Positions 8,720 through 17,182 of a DNA stretch of 64,000 bases are shown one piece after another (the stretch's first letter is position 1; each line of letters opens with the position of its first letter). Origin of the DNA: Arthrobacter sp. MSA 4-2 (lineage in GTDB: Bacteria > Actinomycetota > Actinomycetes > Actinomycetales > Micrococcaceae); contig NZ_JAEKGC010000001.1 in assembly GCF_016405885.1 (NCBI RefSeq), forward strand, positions 1-64,000. Direction: 5' to 3'. The notes under the pieces were generated by a model. It was not told where the DNA came from. It made no database searches and worked only from the letters and a program-made list of their open reading frames with translations. The translations under genes were made by a program, and so were the position numbers.

Positions 8720-9604
8720 CTAGCTTTCCTTTCGGGGGCTCCGGGCGAGGAATGAATCGGCGATTTCGTCGAAGGTGTGCCAGCTGACTCCCTCGTGGGA
8801 GTTGAAGTGCTGGATGAGGCGCTCGAGCATGAGCAGGACCTGGGGGCGGCCCGAGACGTCGGGGTGGATGGTCATGGTGAAGACCGCCTCGTCCATTTCG
8901 GCGTAGACCCAGTCGAACTGGTCGCGCCACATCTCCTCGAGGTGGCGGGGGTTGACGAACCCGTGGGAGTTGGGCGCGGCCTTGATGAACATCATCGGCG
9001 GGAGGTCGTCGAGGTACCAGTTGGCCGGAATCTCGACGAGGTCCGTCTCCTTCCCCCGTACGAGGGGCTCCATCCAGGTGTCGGCGGGCTGGCCGTAGTC
9101 GATCTTCTTCCAGCTGTCGCCGACGCGGATGTAATAGGGCTCGAAGTCGTTGTGCATCAGGGAGTGGTCGTACTTGATGCCCCGGTCCAGCAGGATCTCG
9201 TTCGTGACCGGGGAGAACTCCCACCAGGGGGCGACATAGCCGGTGGGCCGGCGCCCGGAGACCTTCTCGATCAGTTCGATTGAGCGGTCGAGGATCGCCG
9301 TCTCCTGCTCGCGGGTCATGGCGATCGGGTTTTCGTGGGAGTAGCCGTGGACGCCGATCTCGGAGCCCGCGTCGACGACCATCTGGGTCAGCTCGGGGAA
9401 AGTCTCGATTGAATGGCCGGGCATGAACCAGGTGGAGGGAAGGCTGTGTTTCTCGAAGAGCCGCACAAGCCTCGGCCCGCCGACCTCGCCGCTGAAAAGC
9501 CCCCGGGAGATGTCACAGGGCGAGTCCTCGCCCCCGTAGGATCCGAGCATGCCGGCGACGGCGTCGACGTCCACACCGAATGCGAGTTGGATGTTCTTGG
9601 TCAT
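8720..9604 (-). CDS. Polysaccharide-deacetylase-fold amidohydrolase (PuuE/imidase-like)
   Basis: This 294-residue NodB-fold hydrolase shows the metal-site residues Asp12/Asp14 (FGVDVDA) and His86/His90 (GVHGYSHEN), plus [11 protein letters not shown] single NodB domain without signal peptide, and with the long [17 protein letters not shown] helix, is typical of the HpPgdA/PuuE branch. That branch includes cofactor-free allantoinase and cyclic imide hydrolases rather than sugar deacetylases. It lies 3 bp from both the asparaginase and the MFS gene. A cytoplasmic imidase or similar C-N hydrolase is the best guess. Annotation as a polysaccharide deacetylase would likely be misleading. Confidence 0.85.
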   Translation of the reverse strand: MTKNIQLAFGVDVDAVAGMLGSYGGEDSPCDISRGLFSGEVGGPRLVRLFEKHSLPSTWFMPGHSIETFPELTQMVVDAGSEIGVHGYSHENPIAMTREQETAILDRSIELIEKVSGRRPTGYVAPWWEFSPVTNEILLDRGIKYDHSLMHNDFEPYYIRVGDSWKKIDYGQPADTWMEPLVRGKETDLVEIPANWYLDDLPPMMFIKAAPNSHGFVNPRHLEEMWRDQFDWVYAEMDEAVFTMTIHPDVSGRPQVLLMLERLIQHFNSHEGVSWHTFDEIADSFLARSPRKES

Positions 9605-9607
9605 GGG

Positions 9608-10666
9608 TCAGCCTTTCGACGGAGTGGATAACGGGGGACGGACAGCTGCTGCATGCGGCACGAGGGTTCCGCGCCGGGAGAACTGCTCGGCGATCCGGGA
9701 TGGCGGCATGCCGAGCGTGAGGAGCAGTTGGAGCAGGATCCGGGCCTGCGACGGGCGCAGCATCCCCGAAGGGATTGCACCCGCGGCGTGGAGGTCCCTG
9801 CCACCTCCGCCCCCGTAGACCTGCATGATCGGCCCGGCATGGACGCGTGTACTGACGACGACCACGACGCCGGCCGCCGTGGCGTCCGCCACGGCCGCAC
9901 AGATGGCGGGGTTCGCATTGCCGTTCCCGGTTCCCTGCAGCACGATCCCCCGCGCGCCGGCCGCGAGGGCCGCCCGCAGGAGGGTGGCGTCCGCGTCGGG
10001 GTGGGAGGCGACGATGTCGACCCGAGCGGGGTCTGTGTCCACCGGCGGCAGGGGGAGCGGCTTGTAGACAGGCGGGGCGGGCCGCAGCTCGACCTGCCCA
10101 GCCTCGCTTACGGTGCCCACCGGCTCGAGGTCGGGGGTGCTGAAGGCGTGGGCATTCACCGTGTGGGCCTTCCGGACCCCGGCGGCCCGGAAAACGTTCC
10201 CTGCGAAAGCCACGAGCACGCCCTGCCCGACGGCGGCGGGCGAGGAAGCGACTGCGAGGGCGCCGCGCAGATTGCCCGGGCCGTCCGGGTGGTCATGGTC
10301 CGCCGTGTGCTGTGCCCCGGTGAAGACAACGGCCCGCGGGTCATCCTGTACGAGATGCGCGAGGTAGGCGGTCTCCTCGGTGGTGTCGGTTCCGTGGGTC
10401 ACGACGATGCCGAGCACGGAGGGGTCCGAAAGGGTGTCTTCAATGGCGGTGCAGATGGTGATCAGGTCGGAGAAGGTCAGCAGGTAGGAGCCCTTCGTCA
10501 TGACGTCGACCACCCGCACGGGGACGGTGCCGTTTCCGGCGCTGGAGAGCAGCGCGTTCCCGGTGTCCGCTGCCAGGGCAGCACCGCCGGCGGCGTCCGA
10601 GCTGCGCGAGGCGATGGTGCCGCCGGTGGCCAGCAGCGCCACATGGGGCGAATGGGGGGTGCTCAT
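9608..10666 (-). CDS. Asparaginase/glutaminase-family amidohydrolase
   Basis: This 352-residue protein has both catalytic threonine motifs of the type I/II asparaginase family: ATGGTIAS (Thr17) and THGTDTTEE (Thr103-Asp104, after VVTHGTD). QGTGNGN near residue 240 is also conserved. There is no signal peptide, so it is cytoplasmic. A strong GGAGGTGA site abuts the ATG. It is the first gene of the leftward operon controlled from the LacI operator at 10986-11003. It hydrolyses a side-chain amide. In this operon it could deamidate the half-amide made by the neighbouring imidase-like enzyme (inference). Confidence 0.9.
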   Translation of the reverse strand: MSTPHSPHVALLATGGTIASRSSDAAGGAALAADTGNALLSSAGNGTVPVRVVDVMTKGSYLLTFSDLITICTAIEDTLSDPSVLGIVVTHGTDTTEETAYLAHLVQDDPRAVVFTGAQHTADHDHPDGPGNLRGALAVASSPAAVGQGVLVAFAGNVFRAAGVRKAHTVNAHAFSTPDLEPVGTVSEAGQVELRPAPPVYKPLPLPPVDTDPARVDIVASHPDADATLLRAALAAGARGIVLQGTGNGNANPAICAAVADATAAGVVVVVSTRVHAGPIMQVYGGGGGRDLHAAGAIPSGMLRPSQARILLQLLLTLGMPPSRIAEQFSRRGTLVPHAAAVRPPLSTPSKG

Positions 10667-10985
10667 TTCACCTCCGGGTTTCCGGTGATGGCGGTGGTGA
10701 GGAGGGTGCCGGAGTTCGGGTGCTGGCATCCGTTGCGGTGAGCTGTCCGCGGTGCACTGTGTGCAGTGAGCCGCTGGCAGGGACGGAGGAACGGAGACTC
10801 GGGAGCGGGGTAGCTCGGGAGCGGCGATCGGCGGGTGCCGAATCGGTCGGTCGGCGGCGGTCCTGGGAGCGGGGCCGACGGCGGTGATGGGTGCTAAGAC
10901 GCGGAAGGCGGAGGCGGAGGCGGAACGGCAGTCGGGGCTGCGGAACGGCCCGGCACCTGGATGTTTGCCGGTCCTGCGCCGCAGT

Positions 10986-11043
10986 TACCCAATCGTTTGG
11001 GTAGCGTGGAAATTACCCTAAAATGTGATCTGGGTCTCGTCAA
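10986..11043 (-). promoter_or_regulatory. Leftward promoter plus LacI-type operator
   Basis: On the reverse strand, -35 TTGACG (11038-11043) and -10 TAGGGT (11015-11020) are 17 bp apart. Just downstream is an 18-bp CG-centred palindrome, TACCCAATCGTTTGGGTA (10986-11003, one mismatched pair), the classic LacI/GalR operator form, at about +5 to +22. Binding there would block the asparaginase operon. Between this site and the asparaginase start lies a roughly 320-nt leader with a small inverted repeat (CACTG-N4-CAGTG, 10755-10768) and no gene. Confidence 0.75.
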
Positions 11044-11102
11044 CCGAAATGTCTCCAATAGGTTCATGCTTGAAAGATCGGATTCAAGGGGGGAGAAACA
11101 GA

Positions 11103-12167
11103 ATGCGCGCAGAGGGAACAGGCCGACAACCGATAACGCTCAAGGATCTCGCGGCCGAGCTCGGGATTCATCCCTCCACCGTGTCGCGGGTGCTTCACTC
11201 GACCTCGGAGATTGCCCGCGGAGCGGCGTCGTCGGCCACCGCCGAGCGGGTCCGCAAACTGGCCCGGGAACGCGGCTACTCGCCTGATCCCGGCGCCGCA
11301 AGCCTGCGCACCCGCCGGACGAAGGCCTTTGGGGTGATCGTGCCACGGCTCTCCGACCTGGTCCTGGCCACCATGTACGAGGGGGTCGAGGAGGCAGCGG
11401 CCGAGGCCCGGTATTCCACGTTCGTGATGAACTCCCACGACAACCCCGAGGAGCAACGCCGCAAGGCCGAGATCATGCTGGCACGCAGGGTGGACGGGCT
11501 GATCCTCGGTGACATCCACGCCGGCAGCGAACTGGTTCACGAACTGCAGGCCCGATCTATTCCGTTCGTGCTGATGAGCCGCAGGTATCCCGGATTTCCG
11601 TCATCCACGTGCGACGACGTCGTCGGCGGTGAGCTGGTTGCCGACCATCTGTGGGACACGGGCCATCGGGCGGTGGCGGTGATCGCCGGCGAGCCCTTCG
11701 CCAGCACGGCCCTCGACCGCACCTCAGGCTTCCGGGATCGGTGGCTGGACCTGGGTGGGAGGATCTCGGACGCCGACATTGTCTGGTCCCGTTTCGACAC
11801 CGAGGGCGGCCGTGAAGCCGCCGAAACCCTCCTGGCCCGCCGGGGCGGAATACCTACCGCCGTCTTCGCCGTGAACGACTTCGCGGCGATCGGTGCGATG
11901 GGGGCCATACGCTCCCATGGGCTCACTGTGGGGCAGGACATCGCCGTCGTCGGATTCAATGACACTTCACTCGCCGCCCAGCTACCCATTCCGCTGTCCT
12001 CGGTGCGCTCGCCGATGCTGGAGATCGGCCGCCGGGCCGTTGAGCTGCTGCGCCGGGTGATCGCCGGGGAGCAGGTCGAATCACTCCGCCTGAAGCCTGA
12101 GCTGTTCATCCGGGAGAGCAGCGCCGGCGTCGCCGCCGCGGCCTCCCGCGACGCCCTCGTCGGGTAG
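11103..12167 (+). CDS. LacI-family transcriptional regulator
   Basis: This 354-residue protein has an N-terminal LacI helix-turn-helix (ITLKDLAAELGIHPSTVSRVL, about residues 11-31) and a periplasmic-binding-protein-like effector domain (FGVIVPRLSDLVLATMYEGVEEAA; AVFAVNDFAAIGAMGA; VVGFNDTSLAAQL). The start at 11103 is preceded by GGGGGAGAA. An upstream GTG would add 26 unconserved residues. It is divergent from the asparaginase operon and close to the CG-centred palindrome, so it is the probable repressor of that operon and perhaps of the adjacent 5-oxoprolinase genes. The effector is probably a pathway substrate. Confidence 0.92.
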   Translation: MRAEGTGRQPITLKDLAAELGIHPSTVSRVLHSTSEIARGAASSATAERVRKLARERGYSPDPGAASLRTRRTKAFGVIVPRLSDLVLATMYEGVEEAAAEARYSTFVMNSHDNPEEQRRKAEIMLARRVDGLILGDIHAGSELVHELQARSIPFVLMSRRYPGFPSSTCDDVVGGELVADHLWDTGHRAVAVIAGEPFASTALDRTSGFRDRWLDLGGRISDADIVWSRFDTEGGREAAETLLARRGGIPTAVFAVNDFAAIGAMGAIRSHGLTVGQDIAVVGFNDTSLAAQLPIPLSSVRSPMLEIGRRAVELLRRVIAGEQVESLRLKPELFIRESSAGVAAAASRDALVG

Positions 12168-12200
12168 GGCAGGGCGGTCTCACCGACCCGGGAAACCGGC

Positions 12201-13172
12201 TCAGCCCCAGATCTGCGAGCGCACCTTCCGCCCCTCGGCCCGTGCAGCCAGCGCCTCCTCGAGGGTGACGGCCCGGAACAAGGTTTTCGTGCCCGGGGCG
12301 CTGCGGGCCAGCAGGTCCATGTCTGCACTGATCACCGTGGCGACCATTGCGTAACCGCCGCCGGAGACGGCGTCGCGGTGCAGCACGATCGGCTCCTTGC
12401 CGCCCGGGATCTGAATCGAACCCACCGCGTACCCGGCGTCGACGATGTTCGACGGATCGGAACCCGCACCGAACGGCTGAGTGCGCGGCTTCCAGGCGAT
12501 CTCGGGCCCGGAGTACCTCAGCCCGGTGCGGTCCGCGACCGGCGTCAGGGTCCAGGTGGCGCTCAGGAGGGTGTCGAGTCCTTCCTCGGTGAGGCGGTGG
12601 TCGTAGAGTCCGGGCAGCACCCGGACGGTGACCTCCTTGTCGAAGGATGGCCGCAGCGCCTCCTCCAGCTCGGTTCTCTCCGCCCCTCCGGTGCCGACAT
12701 CCAGTGCCGGCCCGACGGGCAGCACGTCTCCGGCCTTCAGTGCCCTGCCCTCGAAACCCCCAACCGCCCCGAGGGTGTAGGTTGAGCGGCTGCCCAGCAC
12801 CACCGGAACGTCGATCCCGCCCTGCACGCCTATGTAATACCGGGTTCCGCCGCGCAGCATGCCGAAGGAGACCTCATCGCCTGCGGAAAGTTGAAGCCTG
12901 GACCACTGCGGGCGCGGCTCCCCGTTGACCTTGACGTCGACGGGGGCGCCGGCGACGGCGATCACCGCGTCGGCGTCGGTGGTGAACCTGGGCCCCAGGT
13001 AGGTGCACTCAAGGACCGCCTCGACAGCGGAGTTGCCGGCCAGTGCGTTGGCCATCTCGGCCGACAACGAGTCCATCGCGCCGCCCTGGGGGATGCCGAC
13101 GTTGTAGTAGCCGGGCCTTCCCTGGTCCTGCACCGTCGTCGCGAGTCCGGGCTCGAGGATATTAATGGCCAT
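12201..13172 (-). CDS. pxpC: 5-oxoprolinase subunit PxpC (biotin-dependent carboxyltransferase family, KipA-like)
   Basis: This 323-residue protein starts with the family signature ILEPGLATTVQDQGRPGYYNVGIPQGGAMD and ends with IPGGKEPIVLHRDAVSGGGYAMVATVISADMDLLA, both diagnostic of KipA/PxpC (allophanate hydrolase subunit 2-like). With PxpA and PxpB it forms the ATP-dependent 5-oxoprolinase that opens pyroglutamate to glutamate. The ATG overlaps the pxpB end by 11 nt. It is the last gene of the pxpA-BCCP-BC-pxpB-pxpC operon. Confidence 0.92.
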   Translation of the reverse strand: MAINILEPGLATTVQDQGRPGYYNVGIPQGGAMDSLSAEMANALAGNSAVEAVLECTYLGPRFTTDADAVIAVAGAPVDVKVNGEPRPQWSRLQLSAGDEVSFGMLRGGTRYYIGVQGGIDVPVVLGSRSTYTLGAVGGFEGRALKAGDVLPVGPALDVGTGGAERTELEEALRPSFDKEVTVRVLPGLYDHRLTEEGLDTLLSATWTLTPVADRTGLRYSGPEIAWKPRTQPFGAGSDPSNIVDAGYAVGSIQIPGGKEPIVLHRDAVSGGGYAMVATVISADMDLLARSAPGTKTLFRAVTLEEALAARAEGRKVRSQIWG

Positions 13173-14064
13173 GAAGGCGCTCCAAAAGGTCCAAGTTGTA
13201 GGCGGCGGGGTCATCGAGCGCGCGCTGGAGGTCAAAGACCACCGGTGCGTGGCGGTAGGTGTAGGTGCCGGCGTCGACCTGCGCCTGAATGTCGCGGTAC
13301 TCCGCCTCCTCGACGGGACGGAACTTCACGATGTCGCCGGGGCGGAAGAAGATCATAAAGTCCCGGAAGTCGTCGAGCCGCTGGGCGGGGTCGAAGATGG
13401 GTGCCGCCGCAATGCCGAACATCTGGTACCCGCCGGCCCCCCGCACCGAGTAGATGCACGCGAAGCAGCCGCCGTGGCCCACCGTCAGCGCCGGGGTGTC
13501 GGTGCGCGGGCTCAGGTACTTGGGCACCTCCAGTTGATCCTTCTGCGGCACGATCTGGAACATGAAGGGCAAGCCCGCGACGAATCCGACCATCGAGACG
13601 AGCCAGGGCGATTCGTGGTGGCGTCGGATGAACTCGGCGGGGGAGTCCAGCCCGTTCTCCTCGGCGGCGAAGTCGAGGTCGGTGCCGTCCGGCTTCTGGT
13701 GGCCCTTGCGGAATCGGGCACCGGTCTCGCGGGTGTAGGGGTCGTCGTACCAGACCGGCACCTCGATGATGCGGGTGTCGAGCGTCTGGTGGCTCGAGTG
13801 TGCCACCTCGTCCTCAACGCCGCGGACTTCGGCCTCCAGCCGGTCCGGGGGGAGGATGTCCGGATTGAAGCGGAGAAGCAGTGACGCGTTCGCCGGGCAG
13901 ATGTCACTCACGCCGGTGAGGCCGCGCGCCGTGAGGAGGGCCGCCATCGCGTTCGCCTTGTAGTTCGCCGCAAGGCTCATCGCCTCGGCAATCTCGACGA
14001 AGAGGAACTCGTCCCCGCCCCAGGTGTAGCGGGCGTCGGTCCGCTGGACCGCGGTGTCGGTCAT
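13162..14064 (-). CDS. pxpB: 5-oxoprolinase subunit PxpB (KipI-like)
   Basis: This 300-residue protein is of the KipI/allophanate hydrolase subunit 1 family. Key segments are VGFVAGLPFMFQIVPQ (the usual GFaPGFpYl region), PRTDTPALTVGHGGCFACIYSVRGAGGYQMFGIAAAPIFDP, and FRPGDIVKFRPVEEAEY. It is longer than the typical 220-240 residues because of an N-terminal extension. It overlaps the biotin carboxylase stop by 4 nt and pxpC by 11 nt. It is a subunit of 5-oxoprolinase. Confidence 0.9.
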   Translation of the reverse strand: MTDTAVQRTDARYTWGGDEFLFVEIAEAMSLAANYKANAMAALLTARGLTGVSDICPANASLLLRFNPDILPPDRLEAEVRGVEDEVAHSSHQTLDTRIIEVPVWYDDPYTRETGARFRKGHQKPDGTDLDFAAEENGLDSPAEFIRRHHESPWLVSMVGFVAGLPFMFQIVPQKDQLEVPKYLSPRTDTPALTVGHGGCFACIYSVRGAGGYQMFGIAAAPIFDPAQRLDDFRDFMIFFRPGDIVKFRPVEEAEYRDIQAQVDAGTYTYRHAPVVFDLQRALDDPAAYNLDLLERLHGH

Positions 14065-15422
14065 GAGGTCACTCCCAGCAGGTCGGGGGTCGATTCGATG
14101 AACTTGGTTGAGTGGGCGACGTCGCGCACCTCGCTGCGGGAGAGCACGGCCTGCAGCAGGGGGAGCGTTGTCTTCACGCCCTCGATGCGAAGCTCGCCCA
14201 AAGCCCTCAGAGATCGGGCGATCGTCTCCTCCCGGCGCGAATCCCATACGATGAGCTTCGCAAGGAGCGAGTCGTAGAACGGGGCGACGACGGAGCCGGT
14301 GACGACGCCGGAGTCCACGCGGATGCCGGGGCCGCCGGGCCAGTCGAGGCGCGACAGCGTGCCCGGACTCGGCAGGAAGTTGTTCGCCGGGTCCTCGGCG
14401 TTTACCCGGAACTCGAAGGCGTGCCCGGTGAACGTGATGTCCTGCTGTGTCAGGCGGAGCCTGCCGTCGCGGGCCACGAGGATCTGCTCGCGGACGAGGT
14501 CAAGGCCGGTGATCATCTCGGTGACGGGGTGCTCGACCTGCAGCCGGGTGTTCATCTCAATGAAGGCGGCCTCGTGCGACTCCGGGTCGTAGAGGAATTC
14601 GACCGTGCCCAGGCCGCTGTAGGAGCACAGCTTCCCGAGTTCGATGGAGGAGGCAAGGATTTTGGTCCGCACCGCTTCGGGCAGACCCGGGGCGGGTGCC
14701 TCCTCGACGACCTTCTGCTGGCGCCGCTGCAGGGAGCAGTCGCGGTCGCCAAGGTGGATCACGCGCTCGCCGTCGCCAAGGATCTGCACCTCGACGTGCC
14801 GGGCGGCGGAGACGAACTGCTCGAGGTACACCGACGCATCGCCGAAGGCGCCCAGGGCCTCCGCCCGGGCCATTCCCAGGGTTGACTCGAGTTCCTCGGG
14901 GCCTGTGACCAGGCGGATTCCGCGTCCGCCGCCGCCGGCCGACGCCTTCACCACCAGCGGGTAGCCGACTTCTTCGGCGATGGCGGCGGCGTCGTCGTCC
15001 GGGGAGAGGCTGCCGTGGCTGCCGCGGAAGGTGGGGACGCCGGCATCCTCCGCTGCCTGGCGCGCCCGTGACTTGTCGCCCATCAGTTCGATAGCGTCGG
15101 CGGCCGGGCCGATCCAGGTCATTCCGGCGTCGGCGACGGCGCGGGCAAACGCAGCGTTCTCTGAGAGGAAGCCGTAGCCGGGATGGACGGCCTCGCAACC
15201 CGTGGACCGGGCGGCGCTCAGGACCGCCTCGACGTTGAGGTAGCTCTTGCCGGCCGCGGCAGGGCCGATGACCTCCACTTCGTCGGCCAGTTCGGCGGCG
15301 TAGGAGGTGGCGTCGGGCTCGCTGGCCGCCAGCACGGTGCGCAGGTCCAGCTCCCGGGCGGTGCGGATGATGCGCACGGCGATCTCGCCTCTATTGGCGA
15401 CGAGGAGTTTCTTGAAGGTCAT
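14061..15422 (-). CDS. Biotin carboxylase subunit
   Basis: This 453-residue ATP-grasp biotin carboxylase has the N-terminal KKLLVANRGEIAVRIIRTARELD, the glycine-rich loop KASAGGGGRGIR, and EMNTRLQVEHPVTEMITGLDLV with the catalytic glutamate/arginine region. It charges biotin with bicarbonate using ATP. It is locked between the biotin carrier (4-nt overlap) and pxpB (4-nt overlap), so it works with the 5-oxoprolinase subunits rather than acetyl-CoA carboxylase. Similar sets are usually annotated accC. The biochemical reason for carboxylation in 5-oxoproline opening is not established here. Confidence 0.93.
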   Translation of the reverse strand: MTFKKLLVANRGEIAVRIIRTARELDLRTVLAASEPDATSYAAELADEVEVIGPAAAGKSYLNVEAVLSAARSTGCEAVHPGYGFLSENAAFARAVADAGMTWIGPAADAIELMGDKSRARQAAEDAGVPTFRGSHGSLSPDDDAAAIAEEVGYPLVVKASAGGGGRGIRLVTGPEELESTLGMARAEALGAFGDASVYLEQFVSAARHVEVQILGDGERVIHLGDRDCSLQRRQQKVVEEAPAPGLPEAVRTKILASSIELGKLCSYSGLGTVEFLYDPESHEAAFIEMNTRLQVEHPVTEMITGLDLVREQILVARDGRLRLTQQDITFTGHAFEFRVNAEDPANNFLPSPGTLSRLDWPGGPGIRVDSGVVTGSVVAPFYDSLLAKLIVWDSRREETIARSLRALGELRIEGVKTTLPLLQAVLSRSEVRDVAHSTKFIESTPDLLGVTS

Positions 15423-15658
15423 TGTTCTGCCACCACCGCAATCACGTCCCCTGGGTTCACGGCTCCCGCGTCTTCGACGGCGAAGCGTTCGAGGGTGCCG
15501 CTGACCTCGCTGCGGACCTCGGAGAACTGCTTCATGATCTCAACCATTCCGATCGCCTGGCCGGCCTCGATGCGGTCCCCCTCGGAGGCGAAGGGCTCCT
15601 TGTCCGGTGCGGGCTTGCGGTAGAAAATGCCCGGGAGTGGGGAAATGATGTCAGCCAT
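15419..15658 (-). CDS. Short biotin carboxyl carrier protein
   Basis: This 79-residue biotinyl domain has the modification lysine at position 43 in VEIMKQF, a variant of the usual (A/V)MKM motif often seen in pxp-linked carriers. It is a single lipoyl/biotinyl fold without the Pro/Ala-rich linker of acetyl-CoA carboxylase carriers. It overlaps the biotin carboxylase start by 4 nt. It shuttles carboxybiotin between the carboxylase and, presumably, PxpC/PxpB. Confidence 0.92.
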   Translation of the reverse strand: MADIISPLPGIFYRKPAPDKEPFASEGDRIEAGQAIGMVEIMKQFSEVRSEVSGTLERFAVEDAGAVNPGDVIAVVAEQ

Positions 15659-15690
15659 GGTGCGCGTCCTTCCAAGCGGGGATGGGGTAG

Positions 15691-16470
15691 TCAGGCGGTA
15701 GCGGGCTCCTGGGACCGGCCGGCATCGGAGAGCACCTCGCGCACGGCGGCCGCGACCTCCGGTGAGTTCGGGGCGTCGGAGTGCACGCAGATGCTGGTGA
15801 AGTCGATACGCAGGAGCGTGCCGTCCGAGGCCTCGACGAGACCGTCGTCGAGCACCCGGCGGACGCGTTCGGCGGCCTTCGCCGGATCGGTCAGCTCGGG
15901 CCGGCGCTGGATGAGTAGCTGGCCTTCGGGGCCGTAGTTGAGATCAACGTAGAGCTCGCCGACGAATTCGATGCCAAGGCTCTCGCACACCACCTGGTGC
16001 TGGGTGCCGGCCAGGCCGTAGAAGGGCACTCCGTACAGGGCGGCGACCTTGCCGGCTGCCTGCATCAGGTGATGGTCGCGGGCCAGCATGCCGTAGAGGG
16101 AGCCGTGCGGTTTGATGTGGTGAAGGTCGACGCCCTCCCGCCGCAGGAAGGCCGAGAGCGCCCCCACCTGGTACAGCATCAGGTGTTCGACCTCGTTGGG
16201 GGTCAGCTTCATCTCCCGCCGGCCGAAGCCGACGAGGTCCGGCAGCCCGGGGTGCGCCCCGATGCCGAGGTCCCGGCAGGCGGCGGCGGACACGGTGTCG
16301 GCCATGGCGTCCGGGTCCCCTGAGTGGAAGCCGCACGCGACGTTAATCGAGTCGACGAGTTCCATCAGGGCCAGGTCGTTGCCGAAGGAGTGAAGGCCAA
16401 GCGATTCACCCATGTCGGAGTTGATGGTGGGCGTCAGTGCCTGAGTGACGCCGGATTGTGCATCAGTCAT
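15691..16470 (-). CDS. pxpA: 5-oxoprolinase subunit PxpA (LamB/YcsF family)
   Basis: This 259-residue LamB/YcsF protein has the N-terminal INSDMGESLG, NVACGFHSGDP, GAHPGLPDLVGFGRREM and HIKPHGSLYG motifs of the family. The ATG at 16470 is preferred to a GTG nine codons upstream because a good promoter places the -10 box only 7 nt before the ATG, giving a leaderless transcript. It starts the five-gene 5-oxoprolinase operon. The product supplies glutamate from pyroglutamate, a spontaneous breakdown product of glutamine and of peptides. Confidence 0.92.
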   Translation of the reverse strand: MTDAQSGVTQALTPTINSDMGESLGLHSFGNDLALMELVDSINVACGFHSGDPDAMADTVSAAACRDLGIGAHPGLPDLVGFGRREMKLTPNEVEHLMLYQVGALSAFLRREGVDLHHIKPHGSLYGMLARDHHLMQAAGKVAALYGVPFYGLAGTQHQVVCESLGIEFVGELYVDLNYGPEGQLLIQRRPELTDPAKAAERVRRVLDDGLVEASDGTLLRIDFTSICVHSDAPNSPEVAAAVREVLSDAGRSQEPATA

Positions 16471-16477
16471 GCGCCCA

Positions 16478-16507
16478 ACGCTAAACCCGTAGTCCACCCG
16501 GTGTCAG
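16478..16507 (-). promoter_or_regulatory. Probable leaderless promoter of the pxp operon
   Basis: On the reverse strand, -35 CTGACA (16502-16507) and -10 TAGCGT (16478-16483, TAnnnT form) are 18 bp apart. The -10 ends 7 nt before the pxpA ATG, so transcription should begin at or next to the start codon. No ribosome-binding sequence is visible, consistent with leaderless translation. Confidence 0.6.
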
Positions 16508-16548
16508 GGGGTGGAGGGGCTTTGAAAAATCGGTGAGGATGTGCTGTT

Positions 16549-17151
16549 TCAGCGCCGGGTCACCCGACGGTCCGGAAGCAGTCCCTTGACCGCTCCGGCG
16601 GTGAAGTGGACGCCGAACCGGCCCAGGGCTCCGAGTCGCAGGGGGACCGACTCCGCGGCGGCCCGGAGCGAGGCAAGGCATCGAAGCGCCTGCGGCGTCG
16701 GGGTGCGGAGGAGCCCCTGTAAGGCGGTGCCATCGGGGGCGGTCAGCTCGAAGCGCGTCGTGGTGAAGTCGTACCAGAGCGCGCGCGGGTTGCCCGGCCG
16801 CTGGGCCTTGGCGCCCCGCAGATGCAGGTCGACGTGGTCGTCGCTGGAGAAGGAGAGGGAGTATTCGACGGCGGCGCCGGCGTCGTCGGGAAACAGCGCA
16901 AGCGTCCCGGTGACCGGCCTCGCGCTGGCGAACCCGTCGATGTCGATCGTGCCCTCGACGTTCAACCGGTGGTGCGGGTCGGTGCGGAAGGTCTCCCAAC
17001 CGGGCATCGAGGCACGGAGCACCAGGCGCACCGCGGCCTGGCGGAAGGGAAGTTCGAGCCAGCCGGAGAGCTGCTCGGTGAAGCTGACACTGTCCGTTGG
17101 GCTTATCTCGCGCATGCCTGCTCTTTCAGCCATGGCTTCATCTTGGGGCAT
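16549..17151 (-). CDS. Orphan beta-rich protein resembling the GMC-oxidoreductase accessory domain
   Basis: This protein of about 200 residues has a region (LNVEGTIDIDGFASARPVTGTLALF..., LRGAKAQ..., LWYDFTTTRFELT) that resembles the duplicated beta domain found beside or inside actinobacterial cholesterol-oxidase/GMC proteins (...LTGTV...GTFNLF..., ...LSGVKVVRDDPGFDLWSDTTTLYV). No FAD-binding motif is present, so it is not itself an oxidoreductase. The start could also be 17133 (MAERAG). It lies between pxpA and the reductase-like gene, on the same strand. The function is unknown and the domain match is tentative. Confidence 0.6.
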   Translation of the reverse strand: MPQDEAMAERAGMREISPTDSVSFTEQLSGWLELPFRQAAVRLVLRASMPGWETFRTDPHHRLNVEGTIDIDGFASARPVTGTLALFPDDAGAAVEYSLSFSSDDHVDLHLRGAKAQRPGNPRALWYDFTTTRFELTAPDGTALQGLLRTPTPQALRCLASLRAAAESVPLRLGALGRFGVHFTAGAVKGLLPDRRVTRR

Positions 17152-17182
17152 TTCGCCGGTTTTTACATCAAGTGATCCTCGC

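Noticed and set aside
10741-10960. Purine-rich repeats (GGAGGCGGAGGCGGAACGG) upstream of the asparaginase gene
   Set aside because: Irregular low-complexity sequence without constant unit length; not a repeat array or CRISPR.
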